DNA from: Streptomyces sp. NBC_00234
GTDB lineage: Bacteria; Actinomycetota; Actinomycetes; Streptomycetales; Streptomycetaceae
Assembly: GCF_036195325.1 (NCBI RefSeq)
Contig: NZ_CP108101.1
Coordinates: 2,294,001 to 2,358,000, forward strand
Reading direction: 5' to 3'
DNA: 64,000 nt
Shown here: in pieces, positions 1 to 7,943 of the stretch
Numbering within the stretch: the first letter of the stretch is position 1
Layout of the letters: the number at the start of each line of letters is the position of its first letter
Position numbers and translations under genes: made by a program
The notes under the pieces: generated by a model
What the model saw: only the letters and a program-made list of their open reading frames with translations
Databases searched by the model: none
Told to the model about the DNA's origin: nothing

Positions 1-98
1 AGCGCCGTCCGGCCCCGTATACGACGCGGCCCGTCCGGTCGGCCGAGGACCTTCCGGCTACCGCCGCTCACCCGCAGCGTATAACGGAGGAAACCTCG

Positions 99-136
99 GT
101 AACACGGGGTTCACATTCGGGCAACGGCCGGGAAAT
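99..136 (+). promoter_or_regulatory. Tandem GlnR-type boxes upstream of glnII
   Basis: Two half-site pairs resemble the Streptomyces GlnR consensus gTnAc-N6-GaAAc. GTAAC-N6-TTCAC lies at 99-114 and GCAAC-N6-GAAAT at 121-136. The two start exactly 22 bp apart, about two helical turns, which is the known a-site/b-site layout. They lie about 60-95 bp before the glnII start. The match is by eye and the second half of box 1 is degenerate. Confidence 0.6.
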
Positions 137-192
137 CGCGTCTTGCGAAGCTGCGCGGCATAGACCGCAGCACCCCCCGAAGGATGGCTTCC

Positions 193-1227
193 GTGACGTT
201 CAAGGCTGAGTACATCTGGATCGACGGCACCGAGCCGACCGCCAAGCTTCGCTCCAAGACGAAGATCATGGCCGGCTCGCCCTCCACGGACGTGGCGGAC
301 CTGCCCATCTGGGGCTTCGACGGTTCGAGCACCAACCAGGCCGAGGGACACGCCTCCGACCGGGTGCTGAAGCCGGTCTTCACGTGCCCGGACCCGATCC
401 GGGGCGGTGACGACGTCCTCGTCCTGTGCGAGGTCTTCAACATCGACATGACGCCGCACGAGTCCAACACCCGTGCCTCGCTGCGCCCGGTCGCCGAGCA
501 GTTCGAGGGCCAGGAGCCGATCTTCGGCATCGAGCAGGAGTACACCTTCTTCGACGGCCACCGTCCGCTCGGCTTCCCCGAGGCCGGCTTCCCGGCCGCG
601 CAGGGCGGCTACTACTGCGGCGTCGGCGCCGACGAGATCTTCGGCCGCGAGATCGTCGAGAAGCACCTCGACAACTGCCTCAAGGCGGGTCTCGGCATCT
701 CCGGCATCAACGCCGAGGTCATGCCCGGTCAGTGGGAGTTCCAGGTGGGCCCGCTGGCCCCGCTGGAGGTCTCCGACCAGCTGTGGATCGCCCGCTGGCT
801 GCTGTACCGCACCGCCGAGGACTTCAACGTGTCCGCGACCCTCGACCCGAAGCCGGTCAAGGGCGACTGGAACGGCGCCGGCGCGCACACCAACTTCTCC
901 ACCCGGGCGATGCGCGAGGGTTACGACGCGATCATCACCGCCTGCGAGTCGCTGGGCGAGGGTTCGAAGCCGCTGGACCACGTCAAGAACTACGGCGCGG
1001 GCATCGACGACCGTCTGACGGGTCTGCACGAGACCGCCCCGTGGAACGAGTACAGCTACGGCGTCTCCAACCGCGGCGCCTCGGTGCGTATCCCGTGGCA
1101 GGTCGAGCAGGACCAGAAGGGCTACATCGAGGACCGTCGCCCCAACGCCAACGTCGACCCGTACGTCGTCACGCGGCTGATCGTCGACACCTGCTGTGCC
1201 GCGCTGGAGAAGGCCGACCAGGTCTGA
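193..1227 (+). CDS. glnII: Glutamine synthetase type II (GlnII)
   Basis: ATP-dependent cytosolic ligation of ammonia to glutamate, giving glutamine. This is the short eukaryotic-like GSII, about 344 aa, not the 12-subunit GSI. Numbering from the upstream ATG at 184, GFDGSS is at 44-49, the GIEQEYT metal/glutamate motif at 115-121, an NAEVMPGQWEFQVG segment near 176-189 and the ATP-site NGAGAHTNFST at 230-240. I prefer GTG at 193 because GAAGGA (179-184) lies 8 nt before it, whereas the ATG at 184 has no room for a Shine-Dalgarno. GSII lacks the GlnE adenylylation loop, so control should be mainly transcriptional, fitting the GlnR-type boxes upstream. A strong hairpin follows. Streptomyces characteristically carry glnII in addition to a GSI. 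Confidence 0.96.
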   Translation: MTFKAEYIWIDGTEPTAKLRSKTKIMAGSPSTDVADLPIWGFDGSSTNQAEGHASDRVLKPVFTCPDPIRGGDDVLVLCEVFNIDMTPHESNTRASLRPVAEQFEGQEPIFGIEQEYTFFDGHRPLGFPEAGFPAAQGGYYCGVGADEIFGREIVEKHLDNCLKAGLGISGINAEVMPGQWEFQVGPLAPLEVSDQLWIARWLLYRTAEDFNVSATLDPKPVKGDWNGAGAHTNFSTRAMREGYDAIITACESLGEGSKPLDHVKNYGAGIDDRLTGLHETAPWNEYSYGVSNRGASVRIPWQVEQDQKGYIEDRRPNANVDPYVVTRLIVDTCCAALEKADQV

Positions 1228-1245
1228 TCCCGCTCTTCGTCCGTC

Positions 1246-1284
1246 CGCGGGGGCGCTCACCGGATTCCGGTGGGCGCCCCCGCG
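1246..1284 (+). terminator. Intrinsic terminator after glnII
   Basis: An 18-bp GC-rich stem (1246-1263 with 1267-1284, one G-T wobble position) closes a 3-nt loop about 20 nt after the glnII stop. No U-tract follows, which is common for Streptomyces terminators. Confidence 0.75.
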
Positions 1285-1373
1285 TCGTCGTTCCGGGGCC
1301 GCCGGCCGAAAGGGCCGTATCGACGGGTGAGAGGACACTGCTGCGCTGGGCCAATGTCTGCTTCAATGGGGGC

Positions 1374-1493
1374 ATGGCCAGCTTCCAGCACACCTCGTCG
1401 GGTCGCAGCGACCTCGAGCCGTTCTGGCCCTCTCGTCAGCATCATGACTTCGACCGGGTGTGTTGCCGCGCGTGGAACGCGCAGGCCCTCTAA
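1374..1493 (+). CDS. Small ORF (39 aa), possible leader peptide upstream of the GlnRII-like gene
   Basis: ATG at 1374 follows a G-rich stretch (GGGGGC) and is read to TAA at 1493, 77 nt before the next gene on the same strand. The product is hydrophilic. Its tail contains RQHHDFDRVCCRAWNA, which loosely recalls the R-x-H-x-D-x-x-R-x-x-x-C pattern of short actinobacterial leader peptides. It sits between the glnII terminator and the regulator gene, so attenuation or translational coupling of that regulator is conceivable. No database comparison was possible. It could instead be an unrelated small protein or non-coding. The 343-bp interval 1228-1570 otherwise holds only the glnII terminator. 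Confidence 0.45.
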   Translation: MASFQHTSSGRSDLEPFWPSRQHHDFDRVCCRAWNAQAL

Positions 1494-1570
1494 AGCCGCT
1501 CACCCCGGCCTTCGGCCCGCGCGCACGACGTACGTCCTCGACGACTCCTCGCGCGAAAGAGCTGACCCTC

Positions 1571-2236
1571 ATGGCGAACACTCGTACCTTCTCCGCCGCT
1601 TCCGCCGCCACCGCGGCATCCGCGGCGACCGCTGCGGCCACCTCCACCGTCCGCCCCCTCTCCCCCAACCGACACCGGCTGCGCTCCGTCGACCCCGACG
1701 AGGTCGTCCAGCTCGCCGATGTGGCCGACCTGCTGCCGCCGGGCGCCACCTGGCTGCCCGCGCCGCAGCACACCTTGCCCGCGCTGCCGGGGCAGCCTCC
1801 GATGATCGGCTACCTGGTCCTCGTACCGGCCGATCAGCAGCCGGCCGTCGCCGGAGCCGTCGCGGCCTCCCGGCAGCGGCAGCAGGCCGGGTACGGACAC
1901 GGCCTGTCCACGCAGCAGTTCGTGCCGGAGCCGGTCCCCGCGGAGGACCCGGACGGCGGGCCCGTGCTCATCGACTCCACCCGGCGCACCGCGTCCGTGG
2001 ACGGCGTCGCGCTCGACCTCACCTATCTGGAGTTCGAACTCCTCGCCCATCTGGTGGCGCACCCGCACCGGGTGCACACCCGCGACCAGCTGGTGACGAC
2101 GGTCTGGGGATACGGGCACGTGGGCGACGGACGCACCGTCGACGTCCATGTCGCCCGGCTGCGCCGCAAGCTGGGCGCGGCGCACCGCGGGTCGATCCAG
2201 ACGATCCGGCGCGTGGGCTACAAGTACGCGCCCTGA
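1571..2236 (+). CDS. glnRII: OmpR/PhoB-type winged-helix regulator, GlnRII-like
   Basis: A 221-aa DNA-binding protein. Residues about 131-220 form an OmpR-type winged helix: LTYLEFELLAHL near 150-161, recognition region RTVDVHVARLRRKLG near 188-202, and wing IRRVGYKY near 212-219. The N-terminal half is Ala/Thr/Ser-rich, then a region of unknown fold, with no receiver domain and no phospho-acceptor Asp, so control by standard phosphorelay is unlikely. In S. coelicolor the GlnRII regulator is encoded close to glnII and was reported to bind glnA, glnII and amtB promoters. Position and domain type support that identity here, but I could not align it. The start is ATG 1571; the frame runs open further upstream without good coding support. 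Confidence 0.75.
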   Translation: MANTRTFSAASAATAASAATAAATSTVRPLSPNRHRLRSVDPDEVVQLADVADLLPPGATWLPAPQHTLPALPGQPPMIGYLVLVPADQQPAVAGAVAASRQRQQAGYGHGLSTQQFVPEPVPAEDPDGGPVLIDSTRRTASVDGVALDLTYLEFELLAHLVAHPHRVHTRDQLVTTVWGYGHVGDGRTVDVHVARLRRKLGAAHRGSIQTIRRVGYKYAP

Positions 2237-2253
2237 CCGCACCTCACGCACGA

Positions 2254-2295
2254 GGAAGCCCCCGGAACCGGTTCGCACCGGTTCCGGGGGCCTCC
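2254..2295. terminator. Bidirectional terminator between convergent genes
   Basis: A 19-bp near-perfect stem (2254-2272 with 2277-2295) around a TCGC loop lies between the convergent winged-helix regulator and MMPL genes, which are only 71 bp apart. It can serve both strands. Confidence 0.8.
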
Positions 2296-2307
2296 TGGCG
2301 TACCGGG

Positions 2308-4446
2308 TCAGCCGCGCCGGCCCACCGTCACCGGCTCCCCGGCCCGCCCGCGCCCGTGGGCGGACTCGCCGTGCTCCGCGCCGGGCAGCCGGGAGAGGCC
2401 GCGCGGGGTGCGCCAGTTCCGCTCGCCCAGCAGCGCCATGACCGAGGGCAGCAGGACCATCCGTACGATCGTGGCGTCCAGCAGCACCGCGACGGCGAGG
2501 CCGACTCCCATCTGCTGCATGTCCTGCATCGACAGCGTGCCGAAGACCGAGAAGACGGCCACCATGATCGCCGCGGCGCCGGTGACCGCTCCGGCCGTGC
2601 GCCGGATGCCCATGTCGATCGCGGCCCGGGTGTCCAGGCCGCTCTCGCGGGCCTCGCGGATCCGGGAGACCACGAACACGTGGTAGTCCATCGACAGGCC
2701 GAACAGGACCACGAGGACGAACAGCGGCATCCAGGACTCGATCGCGCCGACCCCTTCCGAGCCGATCAGCTCGGCGCCCCAGCCGTGCTGGAAGACGGCG
2801 ACCATCACTCCGTACGCGGCGGCCACGGAGAGGAGGTTGAGCAGGATGGACGTCACCGCGATGACGTACGAGCGGAAGCAGAACAGCATCAGCAGGAACG
2901 TCACCGACGTGATGAAGACGAAGACCGGGACGATGCCGCGCTTCAGCTGGTCGTTGAAGTCGACGGAGCCGGCGACCTCGCCGGTCACGACGTACTCCGC
3001 GCCGGTCCCGCCGAAGGCTTCCGGCAGCCGGTGGTCACGCAGTTGGGCCAGATCCTCCTTGCCCGCGGGGAGCGGCACCTCGATCTCCGCGACGTTCTCC
3101 GCCTCGTGGACGGTCACCTCGTCGAAGGTGCCGAGCGCCTCGCGGACGCCGGGCGAGGTGATGTCGTCGGCCCTGACCACGACCAGGGCCGGGTCGGGAC
3201 CGCCCGGGAAGCTCGCGGAGATGTGCTCGTAGGCGACCGCGAGCTCGGAGTCCGAGCCGAACTGCTTCTCCATGCCGAGCTGTTCCGTCTTCATGCCGAG
3301 CGCGGGCGCGGCCAGCGCGAGCAGGACGACGGCCGAGGCGACGGCGAAGAACTTCGGCCGGGCGAGCACCGGCTTCAGGACCGTGCCGGCGATTCCGCCG
3401 CTCGGCCGGGCCCCCCGCTTGCCGCGCCGGTTCAGGAGCGGCACGCGGCCCGCGTCGACGCGGTCGCCCAGCCAGGACAGCAGGGCGGGCAGCACCGTCA
3501 CCGAACCGAGCATCGCGATGAAGACGACCAGGATCGTGGCGAGCGCGAAGCCCTTGAAGAGCATCAGTCCGGACAGGAACATGCCGGCCATCGCGACCAT
3601 CACCGTGACACCGGAGACGAGCACGGCCCGGCCGCTGGTGGCCGCGGCGATGCGCAGCGCCGTTTCGGCGTCCCGCCCCGCGGCCCGCTCGTCGCGCTCG
3701 CGCCGCAGGTAGAAGAGGCAGTAGTCGACGCCGACGGCGAAACCCATCAGGAACATCACGGAGTACGTCGTCTGGAACAGGTGCAGCTGGTGGCTGGCCA
3801 GCGACAGCAGGCCGAACGCCGCCATGCACGCGGTCAGAGCGAGTCCGACCGGCAGCAGCGCGGCCACCACGGCCCCGAAGGCGACCAGCAGGATGCCGAG
3901 CGCGAGCGGCACGGCGGTGAACTCGGCCTTCTGGAAGTCCTCGGCGAGCAGGTCACCGAGCCATTTACCGGCGCTGGCCTCGCCGAACTGGTGGATGTCG
4001 ACGTCCGTACGGGCCTCCCGGACGCCGGACACCGCGTCCAGCACGGGCTGCACCCGGTCGGCGGAGGTCGCCGCGTCCCCCTTCATCTCGAAGGTGATCA
4101 GTGCGTCCTTGCCGTCCTTCGAGGGGACGGGCGCGGAGAGGTTCTGCACCTCGCCGGTCCCGCGCACGGCCGCGGACACCTCGCCCGCCGCTTCCTTCCA
4201 CTCCCCGGCCTTCCTGCCGGACACCATGACCAGCTCACCGGCGGGATGACCGAGGCCCGCGTCGTCCAGGATCTGCTCGGCCCGTGCCGAGTCGCCCGCA
4301 CCGTTCTCGGCCTCACTCATCTCGACCATGCCGGAAGCCCCGCCGATGCCCGTGGCGAGCACGACGAAGAGCAACCAGCCGAGAACGGCCGTCTTACGGT
4401 GGCGTGCGCTCCACACACCGATGCTTGCCGCGAGGTTGCGCTTCAT
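2308..4446 (-). CDS. MMPL family RND-type membrane transporter
   Basis: A 712-aa polytopic membrane protein of the MMPL branch of the RND superfamily, which exports lipids or hydrophobic compounds by proton antiport. The layout is a classic duplicated fold. TM1 lies near residues 15-40 (KTAVLGWLLFVVLATG), followed by an extracytoplasmic loop, a TM bundle containing GVDYCLFYLRRERDE, a second large loop, and a second TM bundle containing the matching SMDYHVFVVSRIREARESG. ATG 4446 is chosen because the protein begins MKRNLAASIG just before TM1; the longer open frame upstream runs through the divergent promoter region. It is divergently transcribed from a histidine kinase/response regulator pair across 241 bp, so that pair may control it. 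The substrate is unknown. Confidence 0.9.
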   Translation of the reverse strand: MKRNLAASIGVWSARHRKTAVLGWLLFVVLATGIGGASGMVEMSEAENGAGDSARAEQILDDAGLGHPAGELVMVSGRKAGEWKEAAGEVSAAVRGTGEVQNLSAPVPSKDGKDALITFEMKGDAATSADRVQPVLDAVSGVREARTDVDIHQFGEASAGKWLGDLLAEDFQKAEFTAVPLALGILLVAFGAVVAALLPVGLALTACMAAFGLLSLASHQLHLFQTTYSVMFLMGFAVGVDYCLFYLRRERDERAAGRDAETALRIAAATSGRAVLVSGVTVMVAMAGMFLSGLMLFKGFALATILVVFIAMLGSVTVLPALLSWLGDRVDAGRVPLLNRRGKRGARPSGGIAGTVLKPVLARPKFFAVASAVVLLALAAPALGMKTEQLGMEKQFGSDSELAVAYEHISASFPGGPDPALVVVRADDITSPGVREALGTFDEVTVHEAENVAEIEVPLPAGKEDLAQLRDHRLPEAFGGTGAEYVVTGEVAGSVDFNDQLKRGIVPVFVFITSVTFLLMLFCFRSYVIAVTSILLNLLSVAAAYGVMVAVFQHGWGAELIGSEGVGAIESWMPLFVLVVLFGLSMDYHVFVVSRIREARESGLDTRAAIDMGIRRTAGAVTGAAAIMVAVFSVFGTLSMQDMQQMGVGLAVAVLLDATIVRMVLLPSVMALLGERNWRTPRGLSRLPGAEHGESAHGRGRAGEPVTVGRRG

Positions 4447-4687
4447 GCGGTACCGCCCCCAGGGGTAGAGGTCGAACGTCGAACAGGACGCCTCCGAATC
4501 TAGGGACGGGCGATCCGGCGCCCCAGCCGCCGACGCCCCCGTTCCCGGGAGCCGTAGAGCGAGAACCGGGGGTGGTGCCAGATACACCCCGGCCGGGTGG
4601 TGAAACGGCTGACGGCGGACACGCCCGCCGGGTGAGACTGTCCTCGGACCCGGGTCCGTCCCGGGACCCCGTGAAGGGAGAGAAGCT

Positions 4688-5962
4688 GTGAACACGACTG
4701 CGACAGTGAGCCGGATGAGAGGTGCGGTGCCGGCGGCCGGGCGTGGGCTCGCCCTGGGATTCATCAGCCTGGTCGGGTCGGTGACCCTGTTCGTCCTGTC
4801 GGTCCTCTCCCTCGTCTTCATCGTGCTGGGCATCGGACTCGTCACCACACCGTTCGTCCTGGGGGCCGTGCGCAAGCACGCCAACCAGCGCCGGCTGTAC
4901 GCGGCCACGTGGTCGGACGTCCGTATCCCCGTCCCGTACCGCCCCTTCCCGCCGGACCTGCGCACCGGGTTCACGGGGCAGGTGGAGCGCACGACGCTGA
5001 TGCTGAAGGATCCGGCGACCTGGCGGGACCTCCAGTGGCTTGTGGTGGACATGACGGCCGGCTGCGTGGTGTCCTTCCTCGCCTTCGCGCTGATGGTCTT
5101 TCCCCTGGAGGGCTTCGTCCTGGCGGCGGGCCTGTGGCGGGTGTTCCAGGACGATGCGTACTGGTACGCGTTCATTCCGGTCGACAGTCAGGCGACGGGC
5201 CTGGCAGCCGCCGCGCTCGGCGCCGTACTCCTCTTCCTCGCGGCGGGCGCCGCCCGGCCGCTGGTACGCGCCAACTTCCTGATGGCCCACCGGTTCCTGG
5301 CCCCCACCCCGGAGCAGGCACTGGCGCAGCGCGTCGACCGGCTCACCGAGACCCGGCACGAAGCCGTCGACACCGCCGCAGCCGAACTGCGCCGCATCGA
5401 GCGCGATCTGCACGACGGCGCGCAGGCCCGGCTGGTCGCGATGGGCATGAACCTCGGCACCATCGAGGCGCTCATCGAGAAGGACCCCGCCCAGGCGAAG
5501 AAGTTGCTGGCCATGGCCCGCGAGTCCTCCGCCGAGGCCCTGACCGAGCTGCGCGACCTGGTGCGCGGCATCCACCCGCCGGTCCTCGCGGAGCGGGGGC
5601 TCGGAGACGCGGTGAAGGCCCTGGCCCTGCGGCTGCCCCTTCAGTCGGAGGTGAACGTGGAGCTGACCGGGCGCGCCGGGGCGCCGGTGGAGTCGGCTGC
5701 GTACTTCGCGGTCGGCGAGACGCTGACGAACGCGGTGAAGCACGCCGGCGCCGACCGCCTCTGGGTGGACATGCACCACGCGGACGGCATGCTGCGGATC
5801 TCCGTCACGGACAACGGCAAGGGCGGAGCCATCGTCGGTTCGGGCTCCGGGCTGAGCGGCATCGAACGCCGACTCGGTACATTCGACGGCGTACTGGCCG
5901 TCAGCAGCCCTGCGGGCGGTCCCACCATGGTGACCATGGAGATTCCTTGCGAGTTGTCCTAG
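4688..5962 (+). CDS. Membrane sensor histidine kinase (HisKA_3 / NarL-partner type)
   Basis: A 424-aa two-component sensor. The N-terminal part is a membrane sensor domain with hydrophobic segments near residues 22-60, 118-150 and 168-190. The dimerisation helix carries ERDLHDGAQARLVAMGM with the phospho-accepting His at 242. The GHKL ATPase follows, with an N-box containing ETLTNAVKHA near 343-352, then DNGKGG and GLSGIERRL. Start GTG 4688 is preceded by GAAGGGAGAGAAG. The response regulator gene begins inside the last codons of this one, so the pair is translationally coupled. The ligand is unknown. Confidence 0.93.
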   Translation: MNTTATVSRMRGAVPAAGRGLALGFISLVGSVTLFVLSVLSLVFIVLGIGLVTTPFVLGAVRKHANQRRLYAATWSDVRIPVPYRPFPPDLRTGFTGQVERTTLMLKDPATWRDLQWLVVDMTAGCVVSFLAFALMVFPLEGFVLAAGLWRVFQDDAYWYAFIPVDSQATGLAAAALGAVLLFLAAGAARPLVRANFLMAHRFLAPTPEQALAQRVDRLTETRHEAVDTAAAELRRIERDLHDGAQARLVAMGMNLGTIEALIEKDPAQAKKLLAMARESSAEALTELRDLVRGIHPPVLAERGLGDAVKALALRLPLQSEVNVELTGRAGAPVESAAYFAVGETLTNAVKHAGADRLWVDMHHADGMLRISVTDNGKGGAIVGSGSGLSGIERRLGTFDGVLAVSSPAGGPTMVTMEIPCELS

Positions 5963-6594
5963 CCGAAGATCTCTTCCTGCTGCGCGACGGTCTGGTGCGC
6001 ATGCTCGAAGCGTACGACTTCGAGGTCGCGGCGGCCGTGGAGACCGGGCCCGAACTGGCCCGGGCGCTGGCCGAGTTGAAGCCGGACGTCGCCGTGGTCG
6101 ACGTCCGGCTTCCGCCGTCGCACACGGACGAGGGCCTCCAGTGCGCCCTCACGGCCCGAAAGAACCGGCCCGGGCTGCCGGTGCTCGTGCTCTCCCAGCA
6201 CGTGGAGCAGTTGTACGCCCGCGAGCTGCTGGCGGACGGCAACGGCGGCATCGGTTACCTGCTGAAGGACCGAGTCTTCGACGCGGACCAGTTCATCGAC
6301 TCGGTGCGCCGGGTCGCCGCGGGCGGCACGGCGATGGACCCGCAGGTGATCTCGCAGCTGCTGTCGCGGCGCGCGCAGGACAAGCCGATGGGCCGCCTCA
6401 CGCCACGGGAGCTGGAGGTCATCGAGCTGATGGCCCAGGGCCGTTCGAACGCGGCGATCGCCTCACAGATGGTGATCACGGAGCGGGCGGTGGCCAAGCA
6501 CACCTCGAACATCTTCGGGAAGCTCGCCCTGCCGCCGTCGGACGACGACAACCGCCGCGTCCTGGCGGTGCTGGCGTATCTCGACCGGGGCTAG
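5947..6594 (+). CDS. NarL/LuxR-family response regulator
   Basis: A 215-aa cytoplasmic transcription regulator paired with the overlapping kinase. The receiver domain (1-120) has acidic residues E7/D8, phospho-acceptor D52 in VVDVRLPPSHTDEG and K107 in GYLLKDR. A LuxR-type helix-turn-helix lies at about 150-195 (LTPRELEVIELMAQGRSN...AVAKHTSNIFGKL). The start is inferred as TTG 5947, because the sequence begins RVVLAEDLFLLRDGL exactly like the family N-terminus. It overlaps the kinase stop by 16 nt. No ATG or GTG fits without losing the first beta strand. Likely target: the divergent MMPL gene and/or its own promoter. Confidence 0.92.
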   Translation: MRVVLAEDLFLLRDGLVRMLEAYDFEVAAAVETGPELARALAELKPDVAVVDVRLPPSHTDEGLQCALTARKNRPGLPVLVLSQHVEQLYARELLADGNGGIGYLLKDRVFDADQFIDSVRRVAAGGTAMDPQVISQLLSRRAQDKPMGRLTPRELEVIELMAQGRSNAAIASQMVITERAVAKHTSNIFGKLALPPSDDDNRRVLAVLAYLDRG

Positions 6595-6624
6595 GGTCTT
6601 TCTCCTGGCCTGCCGGGGAGAGCC

Positions 6625-6674
6625 TCCCGGTCGGCCCGACCGGGACCGGGGGCTCCCGCCCGGCCCGAGCCCCC
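6625..6674. terminator. Tandem hairpins between convergent response regulator and MarR genes
   Basis: A perfect 10-bp stem (6625-6634 with 6636-6645) is followed by a second stem, GGGGGCTC (6648-6655) with GAGCCCCC (6667-6674). They fill the gap between two convergent stop codons and probably terminate both directions. Confidence 0.65.
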
Positions 6675-6713
6675 GCTCCGGGGCGTCCGGGCCGGGCGGT
6701 CCCCCGCGGGTGT

Positions 6714-7193
6714 TCAGCCCGTGAACCACCCCGCCGCGTCGAGGCGGAAGGCGCTCGCCGGCGCCATCGCATGCAGGTCGGCCTCCATCGCGGCCACGCG
6801 TTCGGAGCCGAGGGCTCCGGCCCACTCCGCCCGGATGCGGTCGAACTGCTGGGCGGACCTCACCAGGACGTCGATGCCGCGCGGGGTGAGCCGGACGAGC
6901 TTGCTGCGGCCGTCCCGCGGATCGTCGACGCGCTCCACGTAACCGAGGGCCTCCAGCTTCTCGACGGTCTTACCCGCGGCCTGCTTGGACACTCCGAGCC
7001 GCCGCCCGATCTCGCTGGCGCTCGCACCGTCCCGTCCAACCGCCTGGAGCGCGAAGCCGTAGGCGGGGCGGACGTCCGGGTGGCCCTGCGCGGCCAGCTC
7101 ACGGTGCAGCTCGTCGATGATCGACCGGAATCCCGCGAACAGCAGCAGCGGCAGCTCGAAGCCCGCTCCAGCCCCCGCCTCCCGTTCAGCCAT
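6714..7193 (-). CDS. MarR-family transcriptional regulator
   Basis: A 159-aa cytosolic regulator. The MarR winged helix spans about residues 45-105, with helix-turn-helix SASEIGRRLGVSKQAAGKTV and the diagnostic wing DPRDGRSKLVRLT. It is divergent from an AhpD-like gene, and a perfect 12-bp inverted repeat lies directly between them, so it probably represses both. MarR proteins often respond to phenolics, oxidants or electrophiles. The ligand here is unknown. A GTG/TTG-type start 15 nt upstream (7208) would run into the operator, so ATG 7193 is preferred. Confidence 0.9.
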   Translation of the reverse strand: MAEREAGAGAGFELPLLLFAGFRSIIDELHRELAAQGHPDVRPAYGFALQAVGRDGASASEIGRRLGVSKQAAGKTVEKLEALGYVERVDDPRDGRSKLVRLTPRGIDVLVRSAQQFDRIRAEWAGALGSERVAAMEADLHAMAPASAFRLDAAGWFTG

Positions 7194-7197
7194 TGCG

Positions 7198-7245
7198 AAA
7201 CTCGACAACCTGGTTTACCTTTTCGTCAATCATGTTGTCGAGTTT
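7198..7245. promoter_or_regulatory. Inverted-repeat operator between marR and the AhpD-like gene
   Basis: AAACTCGACAAC (7198-7209) and GTTGTCGAGTTT (7234-7245) are exact reverse complements separated by 24 bp. Each arm sits at the beginning of one of the two divergent genes. MarR dimers commonly bind palindromes of this sort; two bound dimers or a looped arrangement would silence both promoters. Confidence 0.75.
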
Positions 7246-7261
7246 ACCGCGAGAGGTACCC

Positions 7262-7822
7262 ATGCCAGCGATCACCTCGTCCGCGTTCCCCGAGCACACC
7301 CTCGAAACCGCCCCCGCCGCCGCGCGCCGCACCATGGAGGCCGTGGCGAAGAAGTCGGGCTACCTGCCCTCGGCCGTCGGCCGGCTCGCCACGTCGCCCC
7401 AGCTGCTCGACGGCTTCCTGAAGATCAGTGCGATCTTCGAGTCGACCACACTCGACCCGCTCTCCCGCGAAGTCGTGATCATGACGATCGCCACCCGCAA
7501 CGAGTGCCACGTCTGCGTGGCGATGCACACGGCGAAGCTCACCGCGCTCGGCGCGGACGAGGCGCTGATCGCCGCACTCCGTGACGCCGGGGCACCGCCG
7601 CTCTCCGACGAACGACTGCAGGCCGTACGGCAGTTCACCCTGGACGTCCTCGCGGCAGCGGGCGCCGTCGACGACGACTCCCTCGGGAGCTTCCTGGCGC
7701 ACGGCTACACCGCACAGAACGCGCTGGAGGTGGTGCTCGGCATCGGCGCGTACACGATGTCGACACTCGCCAACCGGCTGACCGGGGCGCCGATCGATGC
7801 TCAAATCGCAGCGTTCGCCTGA
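7262..7822 (+). CDS. Carboxymuconolactone decarboxylase / AhpD-like protein
   Basis: A 186-aa all-helical protein of the CMD/AhpD superfamily. The alkylhydroperoxidase signature E81-C82-x-x-C85-x3-H89 (NECHVCVAMH) is intact, so a thiol-based peroxidase/disulfide reductase activity is more likely than lactone decarboxylation. ATG 7262 follows GAGAGGTACCC. It is divergent from and probably repressed by the adjacent MarR protein, suggesting a peroxide- or electrophile-inducible unit. The substrate is not established. Confidence 0.88.
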   Translation: MPAITSSAFPEHTLETAPAAARRTMEAVAKKSGYLPSAVGRLATSPQLLDGFLKISAIFESTTLDPLSREVVIMTIATRNECHVCVAMHTAKLTALGADEALIAALRDAGAPPLSDERLQAVRQFTLDVLAAAGAVDDDSLGSFLAHGYTAQNALEVVLGIGAYTMSTLANRLTGAPIDAQIAAFA

Positions 7823-7943
7823 GAGTTGAGCGTTCAGGGCGATTTGCGAATGGAGCTTCCCACGAATTCCACGACCGCCTGAACGGAGTGCGTAACCGGC
7901 CCGTATGGAACGTCACGCTTCTCCCTCGAAGCAGAGGAGTTCC

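Noticed and set aside
4471..4484. Tandem GTCGAAC repeat upstream of the MMPL gene as a response-regulator site
   Set aside because: Only two short copies and no symmetry; too weak to call without binding data.
1270..4503. Very long plus-strand open frame (1077 codons) across the regulator and MMPL genes
   Set aside because: It is antisense or frame-shifted to clearly conserved proteins; high G+C produces such stop-free shadows. The translation is Arg/Gly/His-rich without domains.
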